Shown: positions 7,109 through 16,642 of the stretch, one piece after another
How the letters are laid out: every line of letters starts with the position of its first letter
Position numbering within the stretch: position 1 is the stretch's first letter
NCBI GenBank assembly: GCA_038245725.1
Contig: JBBRSD010000008.1
Coordinates: forward strand, 1-64,000
Origin: JBBRSD01 sp038245725
GTDB taxonomy: Bacteria > Actinomycetota > Coriobacteriia > Anaerosomatales > JAAXUF01
Reading direction: 5' to 3'
Length of the DNA stretch: 64,000 nt
The notes under the pieces: model-generated
The model's input: only the letters and a program-made list of their open reading frames with translations
Database searches by the model: none
Told to the model about the DNA's origin: nothing
Position numbers and translations under genes: made by a program

Positions 7109-8389
7109 ATGGCCGAGTCACTCGAACAGCTGCAGCGCGCCACGTTCGAGTACTTCGTGCGCGAGACGAACCTGGCCAACGGCCTCGTACCCGATAACAC
7201 GCGGCCGGACTCGCCCTGCAGCATCACGGCGGTCGGCCTCGGACTCGCGGCCTACCCTGTGGCCGTCACCCGCGGATTCGTCCCCCGCCCCGAGGCCGCG
7301 AAGCGAACACTGACGACGCTGCGTTTCTTCCGCGACTCGTCGCAAAGCCCAGAACCGGATGCCACTGGATACCGCGGCTTCTACTACCACTTCCTCGACA
7401 TGAAGACAGGCCGGCGCGTCTGGAACTGCGAGCTGTCCACGATCGACTCGACGTTCCTGCTGGCCGGGGTCCTCGCGGCCGGGACGTTCTTCGACCGCGA
7501 CACTGCCGTCGAGCGTGAGATCCGCGAGACGGCCGAGCTGCTGTACCGGCGTGCGGACTGGGAGTGGGCCAGCAACGACGGCTTGCTCGTGAGCCACGGC
7601 TGGCGACCCGAGCACGGCTTCATCCGCCATCGCTGGGACGGCTACAGCGAGGCGCTGCTGCTCTACATCCTCGCGCTCGGCTCGCCGACGCACACGTTAC
7701 CGCCCGAAAGCTATGCCGAATGGACGCGGACGTACCAATGGAAGCGACTCTACGGCGTGGAGTACCTTCACGCGCGCTCGCTCTTCGAACACCAGCTGTC
7801 GCACATCTGGATTGACACACGCGGCATCGCCGACGCTTACATGCGCGACCACGGTATCGACTACTTCGAGAACAGCCGGCGCGCGACATACGTGCAGCGC
7901 GAGTACGCGAAACGCAACACCTCGGGCTTCCGAGGCTACGGACCGGATTGCTGGGGCTTCACAGCTACGGACGGTCCCGGACCCGCGCGATTCGAAGTTG
8001 ACGGCGTGATGCGGCGCTTCTGGGACTACCGAGCCCGCGGGATCCCGAACGGCCCCGACGATGGGACGATTGCGCCGTGGGCGGCGATCGCATCGCTGCC
8101 TTTCGCGCCGGAGATCGTGCTTCCCGCGATAGATTTCTTCTACCGGGAATACCCTCAGATGACCAGCCACTACGGATTCAAATGCAGCTTCAACCCCACA
8201 TTCACACGCGGCACCCAACGAGGCGTCGGGTGGATCTCAAAGGGCTACTACGGCTTGGACCAAGGTCCAATTGTCTGCATGATCGAGAACCACCTCACCG
8301 GCGCGTTCTGGGAGATCATGCGCGGGTGCCCATACATCGTGACGGGCCTGCGTCGCGCGGGCTTCACGGGCGGCTGGCTGGCAAAGTGA
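7109..8389 (+). CDS. GH144-like glucanase (glycoamylase-like family)
   Basis: A 426-residue protein with no signal peptide. It has the (alpha/alpha)6-barrel features of the glycoamylase-like/GH144 family (endo-beta-1,2-glucanases and related enzymes): ATGYRGFYYHFLDMKTG, WNCELSTIDSTFLLAG, RHRWDGYSEALLLYILALGS, YGPDCWGFTATDGP and DGTIAPWAAIASLPFAPE. Acidic residues in CELSTID and in the DGTIAP loop are the likely active-site candidates. The ATG at 7109 was chosen because AGGAGG stands five bases upstream; the open frame extends to 6863 without such a site. It probably trims a polysaccharide made by the neighbouring cluster; the substrate is not deducible. Confidence 0.85.
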   Translation: MAESLEQLQRATFEYFVRETNLANGLVPDNTRPDSPCSITAVGLGLAAYPVAVTRGFVPRPEAAKRTLTTLRFFRDSSQSPEPDATGYRGFYYHFLDMKTGRRVWNCELSTIDSTFLLAGVLAAGTFFDRDTAVEREIRETAELLYRRADWEWASNDGLLVSHGWRPEHGFIRHRWDGYSEALLLYILALGSPTHTLPPESYAEWTRTYQWKRLYGVEYLHARSLFEHQLSHIWIDTRGIADAYMRDHGIDYFENSRRATYVQREYAKRNTSGFRGYGPDCWGFTATDGPGPARFEVDGVMRRFWDYRARGIPNGPDDGTIAPWAAIASLPFAPEIVLPAIDFFYREYPQMTSHYGFKCSFNPTFTRGTQRGVGWISKGYYGLDQGPIVCMIENHLTGAFWEIMRGCPYIVTGLRRAGFTGGWLAK

Positions 8390-8426
8390 CAGCACGACGG
8401 CGCCTGGGCCACGGCGGAGTGCGCTG

Positions 8427-9395
8427 TTATGTGCGACGCCGGCCTTCGGCCCGCGTCGCGTCCTGCTCCCTGAACATCGTCAGCTGGAATTCGTAGGCTT
8501 GCCGCGCCTGCCCCAGGATCGAGTCCAGCAGGACTCCACAGACGATAATAATCGCCGAGCTGATCCCCAGCGCAACGGCGAAGATAAGCGTGGGAATCCT
8601 GTTCACCGTGCCAGTCGCCAGATACTCCTGCAGCGGAATCAAGAAGAGTGCGATCGACAGCACCCCGACAATCGCCCCCGAGAGGCCGAAGAACTCCAGC
8701 GGACGGTAGTCGCGAAACAGCCTGACTACGGTCCCGATCACTCGCGCGCCATCCGAAAACGTGCGCAGTTTCGACACGCTCCCATCAGAGCGATCGCGAT
8801 ATGTGATCGGCGTCTCGCGGATGAGGAACCCCTTGTCCAGCGCGTGTATGGACATCTCTGTCTCGATCTCGAAACCGGAGCTCAGAACCGGCATGGTCTT
8901 GACGAACTCTCGGCTCATGCACCGGCAGCCGGTCATGATGTCTTGCAGATCGCTGTCGAAGAGTCTGTTGACCAGGAAACGCACGAGCTTGTTGCCGAAG
9001 CTGTGGAACCGCCGGGTGTTCTCACAGAAGTACGTGCTGGTCAGTCGGTCGCCGATCACCATGTCGGCGCTGCCGTCGAGGATATACGGGCGCATGGCAA
9101 GCGCCTCGTCTGCGGGATACGTGTCGTCGCCGTCCACCATGAGGTAGACGTCAGCCTCCACACTCCGGAACATACTGCGAACGACCCGGCCCTTTCCGTG
9201 GCGATACTCGCGTACCACGATTGCGCCGGCTTCCTCGGCGAGTCGAGCTGTGTCGTCCGAAGAGTTGTTGTCGAAAACGTAGACTGTCACGCTTGGATCG
9301 GCAGCCAGGAAGTCGTGGACCACCTTGCTGATGGTCCCGGCTTCGTTGAGGCAGGGTACGAGCACCGCGGTCGTCTTCGCCCGTCGCTCAGGCAT
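8427..9395 (-). CDS. Family 2 glycosyltransferase with C-terminal membrane segments (DPM1/GtrB-like)
   Basis: The conserved part begins RAKTTAVLVPCLNEAGTISK and has the nucleotide-sugar motif MVDGDDTYPADEA, then DIMTGCRCMSREFVK. Two membrane helices (FFGLSGAIVGVLSIALFLIP and IFAVALGISSAIIIVCGVLL) follow. This is the arrangement of polyprenyl-phosphate glycosyltransferases that load a sugar onto the lipid carrier at the inner face of the membrane. The start is uncertain: the ATG at 9395 has no clear ribosome site, and the frame is open to 9524 with GTG at 9476 and TTG at 9524. It is divergent from the acyltransferase gene and probably serves the same polysaccharide pathway. Confidence 0.85.
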   Translation of the reverse strand: MPERRAKTTAVLVPCLNEAGTISKVVHDFLAADPSVTVYVFDNNSSDDTARLAEEAGAIVVREYRHGKGRVVRSMFRSVEADVYLMVDGDDTYPADEALAMRPYILDGSADMVIGDRLTSTYFCENTRRFHSFGNKLVRFLVNRLFDSDLQDIMTGCRCMSREFVKTMPVLSSGFEIETEMSIHALDKGFLIRETPITYRDRSDGSVSKLRTFSDGARVIGTVVRLFRDYRPLEFFGLSGAIVGVLSIALFLIPLQEYLATGTVNRIPTLIFAVALGISSAIIIVCGVLLDSILGQARQAYEFQLTMFREQDATRAEGRRRT

Positions 9396-9699
9396 GACCG
9401 GCGTGCCGACGCCTTCTGGCTCGTGGGGCGAGACCAGAACCAACGGTTCTCGGACGAATGTCGGTTGCTCAATCACTGCGCTGCCTGTTTCCTGCACTTC
9501 ACGATCGCGACGACCCACGTGCAACCCCAGACCAAACGAGCACCATACCCAACGAGCGCTCCCTGCAAGATGCGCGGATTTGCGGCCCTTACTATCTCAT
9601 AACGGCCGTTTTGGCTACGGACTTAAGAGGTACCCTTCAAGTCGACGGGCGACGGCCGCCCGAGCGGGGCGCATCTGGGCGAGGAAGAAGGGCTTCTCG
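9396..9699. other. Intergenic region between divergent glycosyltransferase and acyltransferase genes
   Basis: It may contain an N-terminal extension of the reverse-strand gene up to 9524. The 14-mer TACCCTTCAAGTCG at 9631-9644 recurs exactly at 18758-18771, upstream of the secreted GH16 gene. GACTTAAG and CTTCAAGTC around GGTACC (9620-9643) form an imperfect palindrome. No further gene is seen. Confidence 0.4.
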
Positions 9700-10254
9700 A
9701 TGAACTGGCTTCATATCGTTCTGTGGCGCATCTACGAGCGCTGGTTCAGGCCGAACGTGGCCAACGACCTGAGGGCACGCGGCCTGACAGTGGGTCAGAA
9801 CTTCAACATGCTCGATGGCGTCCAGATCGACTGGAGCCACTGCTGGCACATCACGATCGGAGACGACGTCACTCTGGCCCCCGGTGTCCGAATCCTGGCT
9901 CATGACGCCAGCACCAAGCCGTATCTGGGCTACACGCGAATCGGCAAGGTCGATATCGGCGACCGCGTGTTCATCGGCGCGTCTTCGATCGTCTTGCCCG
10001 GGGTGAGAATCGGCAATGACGTCATCATCGGAGCGGGAAGCATCGTGACTCGTGACATCCCCGACAACGTGGTGGCTGCCGGCAATCCTGCGAAAGCCCT
10101 CGTCGACCTCGACGAGTACGTCGCCCGCAAGAAGAGCGAGATGGGCGAGGCCCCGTGTTTCGGAGACGAGTACACGATGGAGAAGGGCATCACCAAAGCG
10201 ATGCGCGATGAGATGAACGACGGGATGGTCGACCGAGTGGGCTACGTTGTCTGA
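9700..10254 (+). CDS. Hexapeptide-repeat acyltransferase
   Basis: A 184-residue left-handed beta-helix acyltransferase (maltose/colanic-acid O-acetyltransferase type). Hexapeptide strands include ITIGDDVTLAPGVRILAHDA, VDIGDRVFIGASSIVLPGVR and IGNDVIIGAGSIVTRDIPDN, ending in VVAAGNPAKAL. Catalytic His is probably in LAHDAST. It would O-acetylate a sugar of the exopolysaccharide or its lipid-linked precursor in the cytoplasm. The ATG at 9700 follows GAAGAAGGGC. The gene overlaps the flippase gene by eight bases, so the two are coupled. Confidence 0.9.
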   Translation: MNWLHIVLWRIYERWFRPNVANDLRARGLTVGQNFNMLDGVQIDWSHCWHITIGDDVTLAPGVRILAHDASTKPYLGYTRIGKVDIGDRVFIGASSIVLPGVRIGNDVIIGAGSIVTRDIPDNVVAAGNPAKALVDLDEYVARKKSEMGEAPCFGDEYTMEKGITKAMRDEMNDGMVDRVGYVV

Positions 10255-11515
10255 TCGCACCCCCTTACGCAGGAACGCGTACGCGCTGGTCGCCAACCAG
10301 GTGTTGTCGGCGGGTCTCGGACTCGTGTACTGGATGCTCGCCGCCAGGCTGTACGGGGTCGTGGTGGTCGGCACGAGCTCGGCGGTCATATCGACGCTGC
10401 TGCTGATCTCCGGCATCGCCGAACTCGGGCTCAACGGTGGCATGGTGCGCTTTCTCCCTCGCGGGGGCGCGCGGACCCGCCAGGTCATCTTGCTCGCGTA
10501 TGCGGCCAGCATCGGGGCCTCGGTGCTGCTGAGTGTCATCTTCGTGGTGCTGGGAGGCACGCTGGCCCTGAGCGGCGTGGTCGGGTCCGGACTGCTCGCC
10601 GCGGTGTGGGTGACGTTGGCTGCGGTGTTGCGGACGCTCTTCCGGCTGCAAGACGGCGTGCTCACCGGGCTCAAGCAGGCCAGGTGGGTGCTCATCGAGA
10701 ACGCGATATACAACGTCGCCAAGATCGCGATCCTCGCACTCGGTGTGCGGTACCTGGCGAATGCCGGCATCGTCGGCTCGTGGTTCATCCCGCTGCCGTT
10801 CGTGGTCGTGCTGTGCGCCTGGCTGATCTTCGGCGTGTACACGCGAGGCGACCGACTTGCGCCTGCGCCCGCTGGCAGCCCACCGCTCACCCTGCGCGAG
10901 GTCGCGAGTTCCTCCGGTGGCGACCACGTGGGCTCGCTCGTCGCCGATGCAGCGTCTCGCCTCTTGCCGCTGCTGATCGTCGCCGTGCTCGGGGCGGCTG
11001 CAAACGCCTACTTCTACCAGGCCTGGCTCGTGGCGACGACGCTTGGCTTACTTGCCGGCAGCATGACGGACGCCTTCATGGCCGAGGCCGCGGGCGACAG
11101 ACCGAACATCGGCCGTCACAGCCGAGATATCCTGCGCCAGATGACAATGCTCATCATCCCGGCGGCTGTTGTCATCGGCCTCGGTGCGCCGCTCATCCTC
11201 TCCCTGTTCGGCAAGGCGTATGCAGCCGAAGGGTCGGCCCTTTTGCGCTGGCTCTGCATCTCAAGCCCGCTCATCATCTTCAACACGTGGTACCTGCAGT
11301 ACGCTCGGGTGATGAGCCGGATCAGGCAGGTCGTGTGGCTGCAGATCCTCAGCTCGGCGCTTCTGCTCGGCTTGGGATACGCCTTCCTCCACCCGCTCGG
11401 TATCACGGGCGTCGGCATCGCATGGATTCTGAGCCAGGTGCCGGTCACGATCACCGGGCTGCTCAGCTCCCGAGACGTGCTCACGCGGAGGGCGGCAATC
11501 GTCGCCGGGGCGTGA
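10247..11515 (+). CDS. Polysaccharide flippase of the Wzx/MOP family
   Basis: A 422-residue integral membrane protein of about 12-14 helices (for example LYWMLAARLYGVVVVGTSSA after NQVLSAGLGL, and MVRFLPRGGARTRQVILLAY). It is of the usual MOP-superfamily length and would flip the lipid-linked repeat unit to the outer face. It starts at TTG 10247 inside the end of the acyltransferase gene. The loop from about residue 205 (APAPAGSPPLTLREVASSSG) starts the second helix bundle. It shares an operon with the acyltransferase and lies upstream of the convergent GH16 lipoprotein gene. Confidence 0.85.
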   Translation: MSDRTPLRRNAYALVANQVLSAGLGLVYWMLAARLYGVVVVGTSSAVISTLLLISGIAELGLNGGMVRFLPRGGARTRQVILLAYAASIGASVLLSVIFVVLGGTLALSGVVGSGLLAAVWVTLAAVLRTLFRLQDGVLTGLKQARWVLIENAIYNVAKIAILALGVRYLANAGIVGSWFIPLPFVVVLCAWLIFGVYTRGDRLAPAPAGSPPLTLREVASSSGGDHVGSLVADAASRLLPLLIVAVLGAAANAYFYQAWLVATTLGLLAGSMTDAFMAEAAGDRPNIGRHSRDILRQMTMLIIPAAVVIGLGAPLILSLFGKAYAAEGSALLRWLCISSPLIIFNTWYLQYARVMSRIRQVVWLQILSSALLLGLGYAFLHPLGITGVGIAWILSQVPVTITGLLSSRDVLTRRAAIVAGA

Positions 11516-11553
11516 CCGCGAGTCGCACCCCAGGCGAGGTGGGGCGACCCTCC

Positions 11554-12447
11554 CTAGTGGGGCTGGTACACCCGGATGTAGTCGACCGTCATATCTGCGG
11601 GGAACGCGGTGTAGCGGTCAGGAGCGCCCGACCAGCTCGTCGGCCCGCCCACGGTGAGGCTTGCGATCATGTACATGGGGTGCGACGGGACGTTCGCGTC
11701 GACTCGGCGGCGTTCGACGCCGTCCACGTACCAGACGATGAGCCCCGGCTGCCAGTCGATGGCGAACGTGTGAAACCCTATCGAGAAATCGGGATCCCGA
11801 TACGTGCCGTTCGACATGCCTTTGTTCGCGGTCGTGCCGTAGTGGAGCACGGCGTTGCCGAGGCTCGGATCCGAGCCCAGCAGCTCCATGATATCGATCT
11901 CATCGTTGAGCCCGCGCACTGTTGTGGGTAGCCAGAAGGCTGGCCACAGCCCGGTGCCGGCTGGCACCTGAACGCGAATTTCAGCGTACCCATACGTGAA
12001 GGCGAAGCGGTTGAACGAGCTGATGACGCCCGATGTGTACGGCTTACCACGGACGGCCTGTTGGCGCGCGGTTATCTTCAGCAACCCGCCCTTCTGACTC
12101 AGATTCCGAGGAGTGTAGTACTGAAGCTCGGCCCGGTTGGTGTTGCCCCAGGGAAGCGATGTCGCCCAACGCGTCGTGTCGAGCGACCTCCCCGTGAACT
12201 CGTCGTCGAAGACGAGCTTGTAGCCCGGCTTACTCGGTGCGCTCGTTGGCGACAGTGACGCAGGGCTCAGTACGGGCACTGGGGCGGGTGTGGTGATAAC
12301 GGTGACGGAGGTGTCGACCGAAGCCGGCCGGATGTCGGCGTTCGGCGCGCACGCGGAGAGCGCGCCGGCGACCGCAAGCAGCACCACTACCGCCGGAATA
12401 GCCAGGCGGACGGCACGCCCTGCTCGGCGCGTCGGGCGTGCGTGCAT
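11554..12447 (-). CDS. GH16 family beta-glucanase, lipoprotein
   Basis: A 297-residue exported enzyme. The N-terminus has two arginine-rich stretches, a hydrophobic core and a lipobox GALSAC with Cys at about 37, so it should be anchored in the outer leaflet of the membrane. A Pro/Thr/Ser-rich linker leads to the GH16 jelly roll: KLVFDDEFTGRSLDTTRW, WPAFWLPTTVRGLNDEIDIM with catalytic ExDxxE as DEIDIMELLG, and GFHTFAIDWQPGLIVWYVDG. The ATG at 12447 follows GGAGCCGACTCA. GH16 enzymes cut beta-1,3(4)-glucans and related polymers. Convergent with the flippase gene. A second GH16 gene (18845) lies at the far end of the cluster. Confidence 0.92.
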   Translation of the reverse strand: MHARPTRRAGRAVRLAIPAVVVLLAVAGALSACAPNADIRPASVDTSVTVITTPAPVPVLSPASLSPTSAPSKPGYKLVFDDEFTGRSLDTTRWATSLPWGNTNRAELQYYTPRNLSQKGGLLKITARQQAVRGKPYTSGVISSFNRFAFTYGYAEIRVQVPAGTGLWPAFWLPTTVRGLNDEIDIMELLGSDPSLGNAVLHYGTTANKGMSNGTYRDPDFSIGFHTFAIDWQPGLIVWYVDGVERRRVDANVPSHPMYMIASLTVGGPTSWSGAPDRYTAFPADMTVDYIRVYQPH

Positions 12448-12659
12448 TGAGTCGGCTCCGTGCGAGTACATTCTGCGCACCTTGTCTGATTAACGAAAGC
12501 GCCTTGGGTGGAATCTGCGCTGTTGATAGGTACTCAAGACGATACTCCTTCAGGGCTCCGCAAGGGTGCGCTTCCGCACTGGGCGGCCCGTGTCGGCGTA
12601 TGATGCTGAGGTCAATCGAGCCCAATCTGACTGACGGGCGAGCGGTGCATAGGAACTCC

Positions 12660-14780
12660 ATGAGTTGCTCGGTTATTATCTGCGCCTACACTCTGAATCG
12701 CTGGAGCGACTTGCTCGCATCGGTTGATTCGGTCCGCTGTCAGACCGTCGTGCCGTCGCAGCTCATCGTCGTGATCGACCACAACACCGAGCTTCTCGCG
12801 CGTGCTCAAGAAGCCCTCCACGACGTCACCGTCGTCCCGAGCGAGCAGTCACCGGGGCTTTCTGGCGCTCGCAACACAGGGCTTGCACACGCGACCAGCG
12901 AGATCGTCGCTTTCATCGACGACGACGCGACCGCCCGGGAGACGTGGCTCGAAGAGCTCGTTGCGGCGTACTCCGCGGACAGCATTCTAGGTGTCGGCGG
13001 GCTCATCGTCCCCATGTGGGAGCACGAACGGCCAGGCTGGCTTCCCGAGGAGTTCGACTGGGTCGTCGGCTGCACGTACCTCGGCATGCCTGAGGGTGCT
13101 CGGGTGCGCAACCTCATCGGCGCGAACATGTCGTTTCGCCGAGACGTGCTCGTGGCGATCGGCGGGTTCAACTCATGGCTGGGGCGGACGAGCACCGAGG
13201 CGCTGGCTGGCGAGGAAGCAGACGTGTGCATCCGGGCGGCGCGTGAAAACCCCGGCGGCGTCTTCGTGTACGCCTCTCGTGCTCTGGTCGACCATCACGT
13301 GCCCGACTCGCGAGCCACGTCGCGCTACTTTCGCGAGCGCTGCTATGGCGAGGGCATCTCCAAGGCCCGCCTCTCCCAAGCTCTCGGCTCCCGCGACGGG
13401 CTGGCATCCGAGCGCCACCACGTCCTCGTCACACTACCCGCCGGCGTCGCACGAAACGTGCGGGCGTTTCTGGGCGGAGACCGCGCGGGGCTGGCCCGAG
13501 CGGCCGCCATCGTCGCAGGTCTCGGATTCACGGGGGCCGGATACGTCGCCGGACGTCTCGCCGCGCGCGCGAAACCGGAAGCGGCCGCGAACCTGACCGC
13601 ACCGGTTTCGCAAGCCACGCCCCGGCCGCGCGTGCGGCCGCGCGTGCTCATGGTAACTCCGCGGTTCGCGCCGCTCGTAGGCGGCGTGGAGTTGCACGTC
13701 GCGCAGGTGGCTCGGCTGCTTCGCGCCCACGTCGACGTGACGGTCCTGACGACAGACACGACCGGCGAGCTTCCCGCCTCCGAGGTCCTCGACGGCGTGA
13801 CGGTGCTGCGCGTTCCCGCGTGGCCGCGCAAGCGCGACTACTACTTCGCTCCGCAGATCCGCCAGGTCATCGCCGACGGGAAGTGGGACCTCATCCACGT
13901 GCAGTCGTACCACTCGGCGGTGGCTCCGATGGCGATGCTGGCCGCCTTGCGCGCCCGCATCCCCTACGTCCTGACGTTTCACGGAGGCGGCCACTCGTCG
14001 CGCGTGCGCAACGCGCTGCGTCACGTGCAGTGGCAGGTGCTCAGGCCGCTACTCGCGCGTGCGCGCAAGCTCATCGCCGTCGCCGAATTCGAGGCCGAGC
14101 AGTTCTCGTCGGTCCTGAGGCTTCCGCGCGAGCGGTTCGTGGTCATCCCCAACGGCTCGGACATGTCGGCCTTTCCCGTCCAGCCCGAGCGCCGCCGGCC
14201 GGGCATCCGACCGACGATCCTCTCGGTCGGGCGTCTTGAGCGGTACAAGGGGCATCAGCGGGTCATCGAGGCGATGCCTGGCGTGCTCGCGAAACTGCCC
14301 GGCAGCACCCTCCACGTGATCGGCTCGGGCCCGTACCAACCGGAACTGGAGCGGCTGGTCGAGCGACTCGGCCTCAACGACAAGGTCACGATCCGGGCGA
14401 TCTCCCCAGACGACCGCCAGGCAATGGCTCAGGCGCTCGTCTGGAGCTCGCTGATCGTGCTGATGAGCGAGTTCGAGACACACCCCCTCTCGATCATCGA
14501 GGCCCTCGAGCTCGGGCGGCCGACGCTCGTCGCCGATACGTCAGGCTTGCGCGAGATCGCGCAGCACGGGTCGGCGCGAGCGATTCCGCTCGACAGCACG
14601 CCCGACGAACTCGCGGCCGCAATCGTCGAGGAGCTGAGCCGACCGCACAGTGAATCCAAGGTTCCAGCGGGGACGTGGGAGGAGTGCGCCGACAAGCTGC
14701 TGGCGCTCTATGTCGAGGTGCTCGCGCCGCTGCAAAGCATGCCGGCGGCCGGCTTAGCGGCGGACGGGCGGGTGGAGTGA
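12660..14780 (+). CDS. Fused GT2-GT4 glycosyltransferase
   Basis: A 706-residue protein with two catalytic modules. Residues 1 to about 310 are a GT2 domain: CSVIICAYTLNRWSDLLASV, GARNTGLAHA, VAFIDDDATAR (DDD nucleotide-sugar site) and SFRRDVLVAIGGF. After an Ala/Pro/Arg-rich linker (about 310-330), the GT4 domain runs to the end: MVTPRFAPLVGGVELHVAQ, IHVQSYHSAVAP, IPNGSDMSAFP, SVGRLERYKGHQRVIEAMP and EFETHPLSIIEALELGRPTL. One polypeptide could thus add two successive sugars. The ATG at 12660 has AGGAA upstream. It is the first gene of a four-gene coupled operon (12660-18656). Confidence 0.92.
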   Translation: MSCSVIICAYTLNRWSDLLASVDSVRCQTVVPSQLIVVIDHNTELLARAQEALHDVTVVPSEQSPGLSGARNTGLAHATSEIVAFIDDDATARETWLEELVAAYSADSILGVGGLIVPMWEHERPGWLPEEFDWVVGCTYLGMPEGARVRNLIGANMSFRRDVLVAIGGFNSWLGRTSTEALAGEEADVCIRAARENPGGVFVYASRALVDHHVPDSRATSRYFRERCYGEGISKARLSQALGSRDGLASERHHVLVTLPAGVARNVRAFLGGDRAGLARAAAIVAGLGFTGAGYVAGRLAARAKPEAAANLTAPVSQATPRPRVRPRVLMVTPRFAPLVGGVELHVAQVARLLRAHVDVTVLTTDTTGELPASEVLDGVTVLRVPAWPRKRDYYFAPQIRQVIADGKWDLIHVQSYHSAVAPMAMLAALRARIPYVLTFHGGGHSSRVRNALRHVQWQVLRPLLARARKLIAVAEFEAEQFSSVLRLPRERFVVIPNGSDMSAFPVQPERRRPGIRPTILSVGRLERYKGHQRVIEAMPGVLAKLPGSTLHVIGSGPYQPELERLVERLGLNDKVTIRAISPDDRQAMAQALVWSSLIVLMSEFETHPLSIIEALELGRPTLVADTSGLREIAQHGSARAIPLDSTPDELAAAIVEELSRPHSESKVPAGTWEECADKLLALYVEVLAPLQSMPAAGLAADGRVE

Positions 14781-14782
14781 GC

Positions 14783-16642
14783 GTGCGCTGGCGACTCCTT
14801 GTCACCCCGGTCGCGATGGCGGTCATCGGCGTCGCGTGCGTCGCCGCTGCCGACTCCTCGGCTCGCCAAGGGGTCCCGGGAACGCAGCCGCTGTGGTGGC
14901 TGGGCCTCCTCGCGATCTTCGCACCGGCGGCCGCGACGCTGCTGCTCGCGAAGGTGTCGCGCTCCGAAGCTGCGTTCATCCTGCTGGTGACCGGAATCGC
15001 TCTCTACGGGGTCAAGCTCGTATACGCGCCGGGGCGGCTCTGGGAGTTCGACGAGCTGCTGCACTACCCCACCGTGGATGCGCTTCTGACGACGCACCGC
15101 CTCTTCACGCCCAACTCGCTCTTGCCGGTTTCGCCGTACTACCCCGGCATGGAAACCGTGACCGCTGTGATAGTCCAGCTCACCGGCTTGAACATCGTTC
15201 AGGCTGGGCTCGTCCTCATCGGAATCGCTCGCACGCTAACGGTGGTCTCCCTGTTTCTTCTGTTCGAGCGGATCGCCCTGCCGCCGAGATTCGCCGCTTC
15301 GGCCGCCCTGCTCTATATGGCGTGCCCCGCCTTCTTCTACTTCGATTCGCAGTTCGCGTACGAGTCACTCGCGATCGCGTTGTCGTTCGCATGCCTGTTC
15401 ACCCTGCGCGCAGCTCAGCTGGAACAAGGTCGGCATCGGCGTCGTCTCAACTACATGGCCACACTCCTCCTGCTGGCGGTCGTCGTCACGCACCACATCA
15501 CATCGCTCATCCTCGTCGCGACCCTCGTCGCGTGGACACTCAGCGAGCTCTTCGCGGTGCTGAGAGCTCGCGCCAAGGCGTGCGAGGGCCTCTGGTTCGA
15601 CTCGGAGACGGACCAGCCTCTGGTGTATCTCGTCGATCTGCCGGGGGGCACCTGGGTGCCCGTGCTCGGTGTCGTGGCTCTCCTGGCGTGGCTGCTGAAC
15701 ATCGCCTCCGTCACGATCTCGTACTTGGGGCCGCAGCTGATATCCGGTCTGGCCGAGTTCGTGAGGATCATCAGGCTCGAAGAAACCGGCCGAACGCTGT
15801 TTCAGTCCAACGCGGGGCACACGGCCTCGATTCTGGAGCGCTCGCTCGGGATCGGCTCGGTGCTGATCATCCTGGCGCTGATCCCACTCGGCATCAGGTA
15901 TCTGTGGAATCGGCGCGACGCCCTCGTGCTCTCTCGATTCCTCGCTATCGGCTCACTCGCGTACCCGGCGACCCTCGCACTGCGCCTCACCCGAAGCGGC
16001 TGGGAGATCGGCTCGCGCGCCACCGCGTTCGCTTACATTCCGCTCGCGTTCACCATCGCCGCCGGCCTGCACGTGGTCATGACTCGCCACGTCCGGCACG
16101 TAGCGTTGCGAGCGGTCTCGGTCGTGGCCGTGGCGTCCCTCGTCTTCGTCGGTGGCATCGTTGCAGTGACATCGCCTACCACGCGGCAGCCCGCGCCCTA
16201 CAACCCCGGGCTCGCCTGGGTGCCCTACGATGTCGAGTCGCTTGCCGCCGCGCAGTGGGCTGCGACGACGCTTGGGCCGGGGCACCGTTTCGCCGCGGAC
16301 TCGGCGGGCGGCTCCCTCCTGGGCAGCATCGGGCGGCAAGAGCCCGTCGCATCCCAGGGAGACGTGTCGATCTCGCAGCTCTTCCTCACTCCCACCTTCG
16401 ACCTTAGCGACCAGACGATCGTCCGAGACGGACGCATCGGCTACATCATGGTCGACCGGCGTATCGTCGGTGCCGAGCCACTCAAGGGCTACATCTACGA
16501 GAAGTGGGAGCGTCAGGTGCGATCGTACGGCTCCTCGGTCAGCAGCGAGACAGTGAACAAGTTCAGTCTGTTGCGCGACGCGAACAAGGTGTTCGACAGC
16601 GGCAACGTTCAGTTCTTCGATGTACACAGGCTGGTCCAATGA
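14783..16642 (+). CDS. Multi-spanning membrane protein, possible polysaccharide polymerase or lipid-linked glycosyltransferase
   Basis: About 619 residues with roughly 11 membrane helices in the first 470 residues and an external C-terminal domain of about 140 residues (VPYDVESLAAAQWAATTLGP, DGRIGYIMVDRRIVGAEPLK). RLWEFDELLHYPTVDALL after the second helix, with acidic residues in the first outer loop, recalls GT-C type enzymes. The C-terminal region recalls domains of hypothetical actinobacterial membrane proteins. The GTG at 14783 has GGAG five bases upstream; a GTG at 14777 overlaps the preceding stop. It ends in an ATGA overlap with the next gene. Polymerase or lipid-linked transfer is inferred from context only. 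Confidence 0.7.
   Translation: MRWRLLVTPVAMAVIGVACVAAADSSARQGVPGTQPLWWLGLLAIFAPAAATLLLAKVSRSEAAFILLVTGIALYGVKLVYAPGRLWEFDELLHYPTVDALLTTHRLFTPNSLLPVSPYYPGMETVTAVIVQLTGLNIVQAGLVLIGIARTLTVVSLFLLFERIALPPRFAASAALLYMACPAFFYFDSQFAYESLAIALSFACLFTLRAAQLEQGRHRRRLNYMATLLLLAVVVTHHITSLILVATLVAWTLSELFAVLRARAKACEGLWFDSETDQPLVYLVDLPGGTWVPVLGVVALLAWLLNIASVTISYLGPQLISGLAEFVRIIRLEETGRTLFQSNAGHTASILERSLGIGSVLIILALIPLGIRYLWNRRDALVLSRFLAIGSLAYPATLALRLTRSGWEIGSRATAFAYIPLAFTIAAGLHVVMTRHVRHVALRAVSVVAVASLVFVGGIVAVTSPTTRQPAPYNPGLAWVPYDVESLAAAQWAATTLGPGHRFAADSAGGSLLGSIGRQEPVASQGDVSISQLFLTPTFDLSDQTIVRDGRIGYIMVDRRIVGAEPLKGYIYEKWERQVRSYGSSVSSETVNKFSLLRDANKVFDSGNVQFFDVHRLVQ

Noticed and set aside
8499..9602. Long forward ORF opposite the GT2 gene
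   Set aside because: Composition rich in Arg/His/Pro with no family motif; the reverse strand carries the glycosyltransferase signature.
14836..16407. Second long forward ORF within the membrane-protein gene at 14783
   Set aside because: Arg-rich out-of-frame translation; the hydrophobic frame with coupled start and stop is the real gene.
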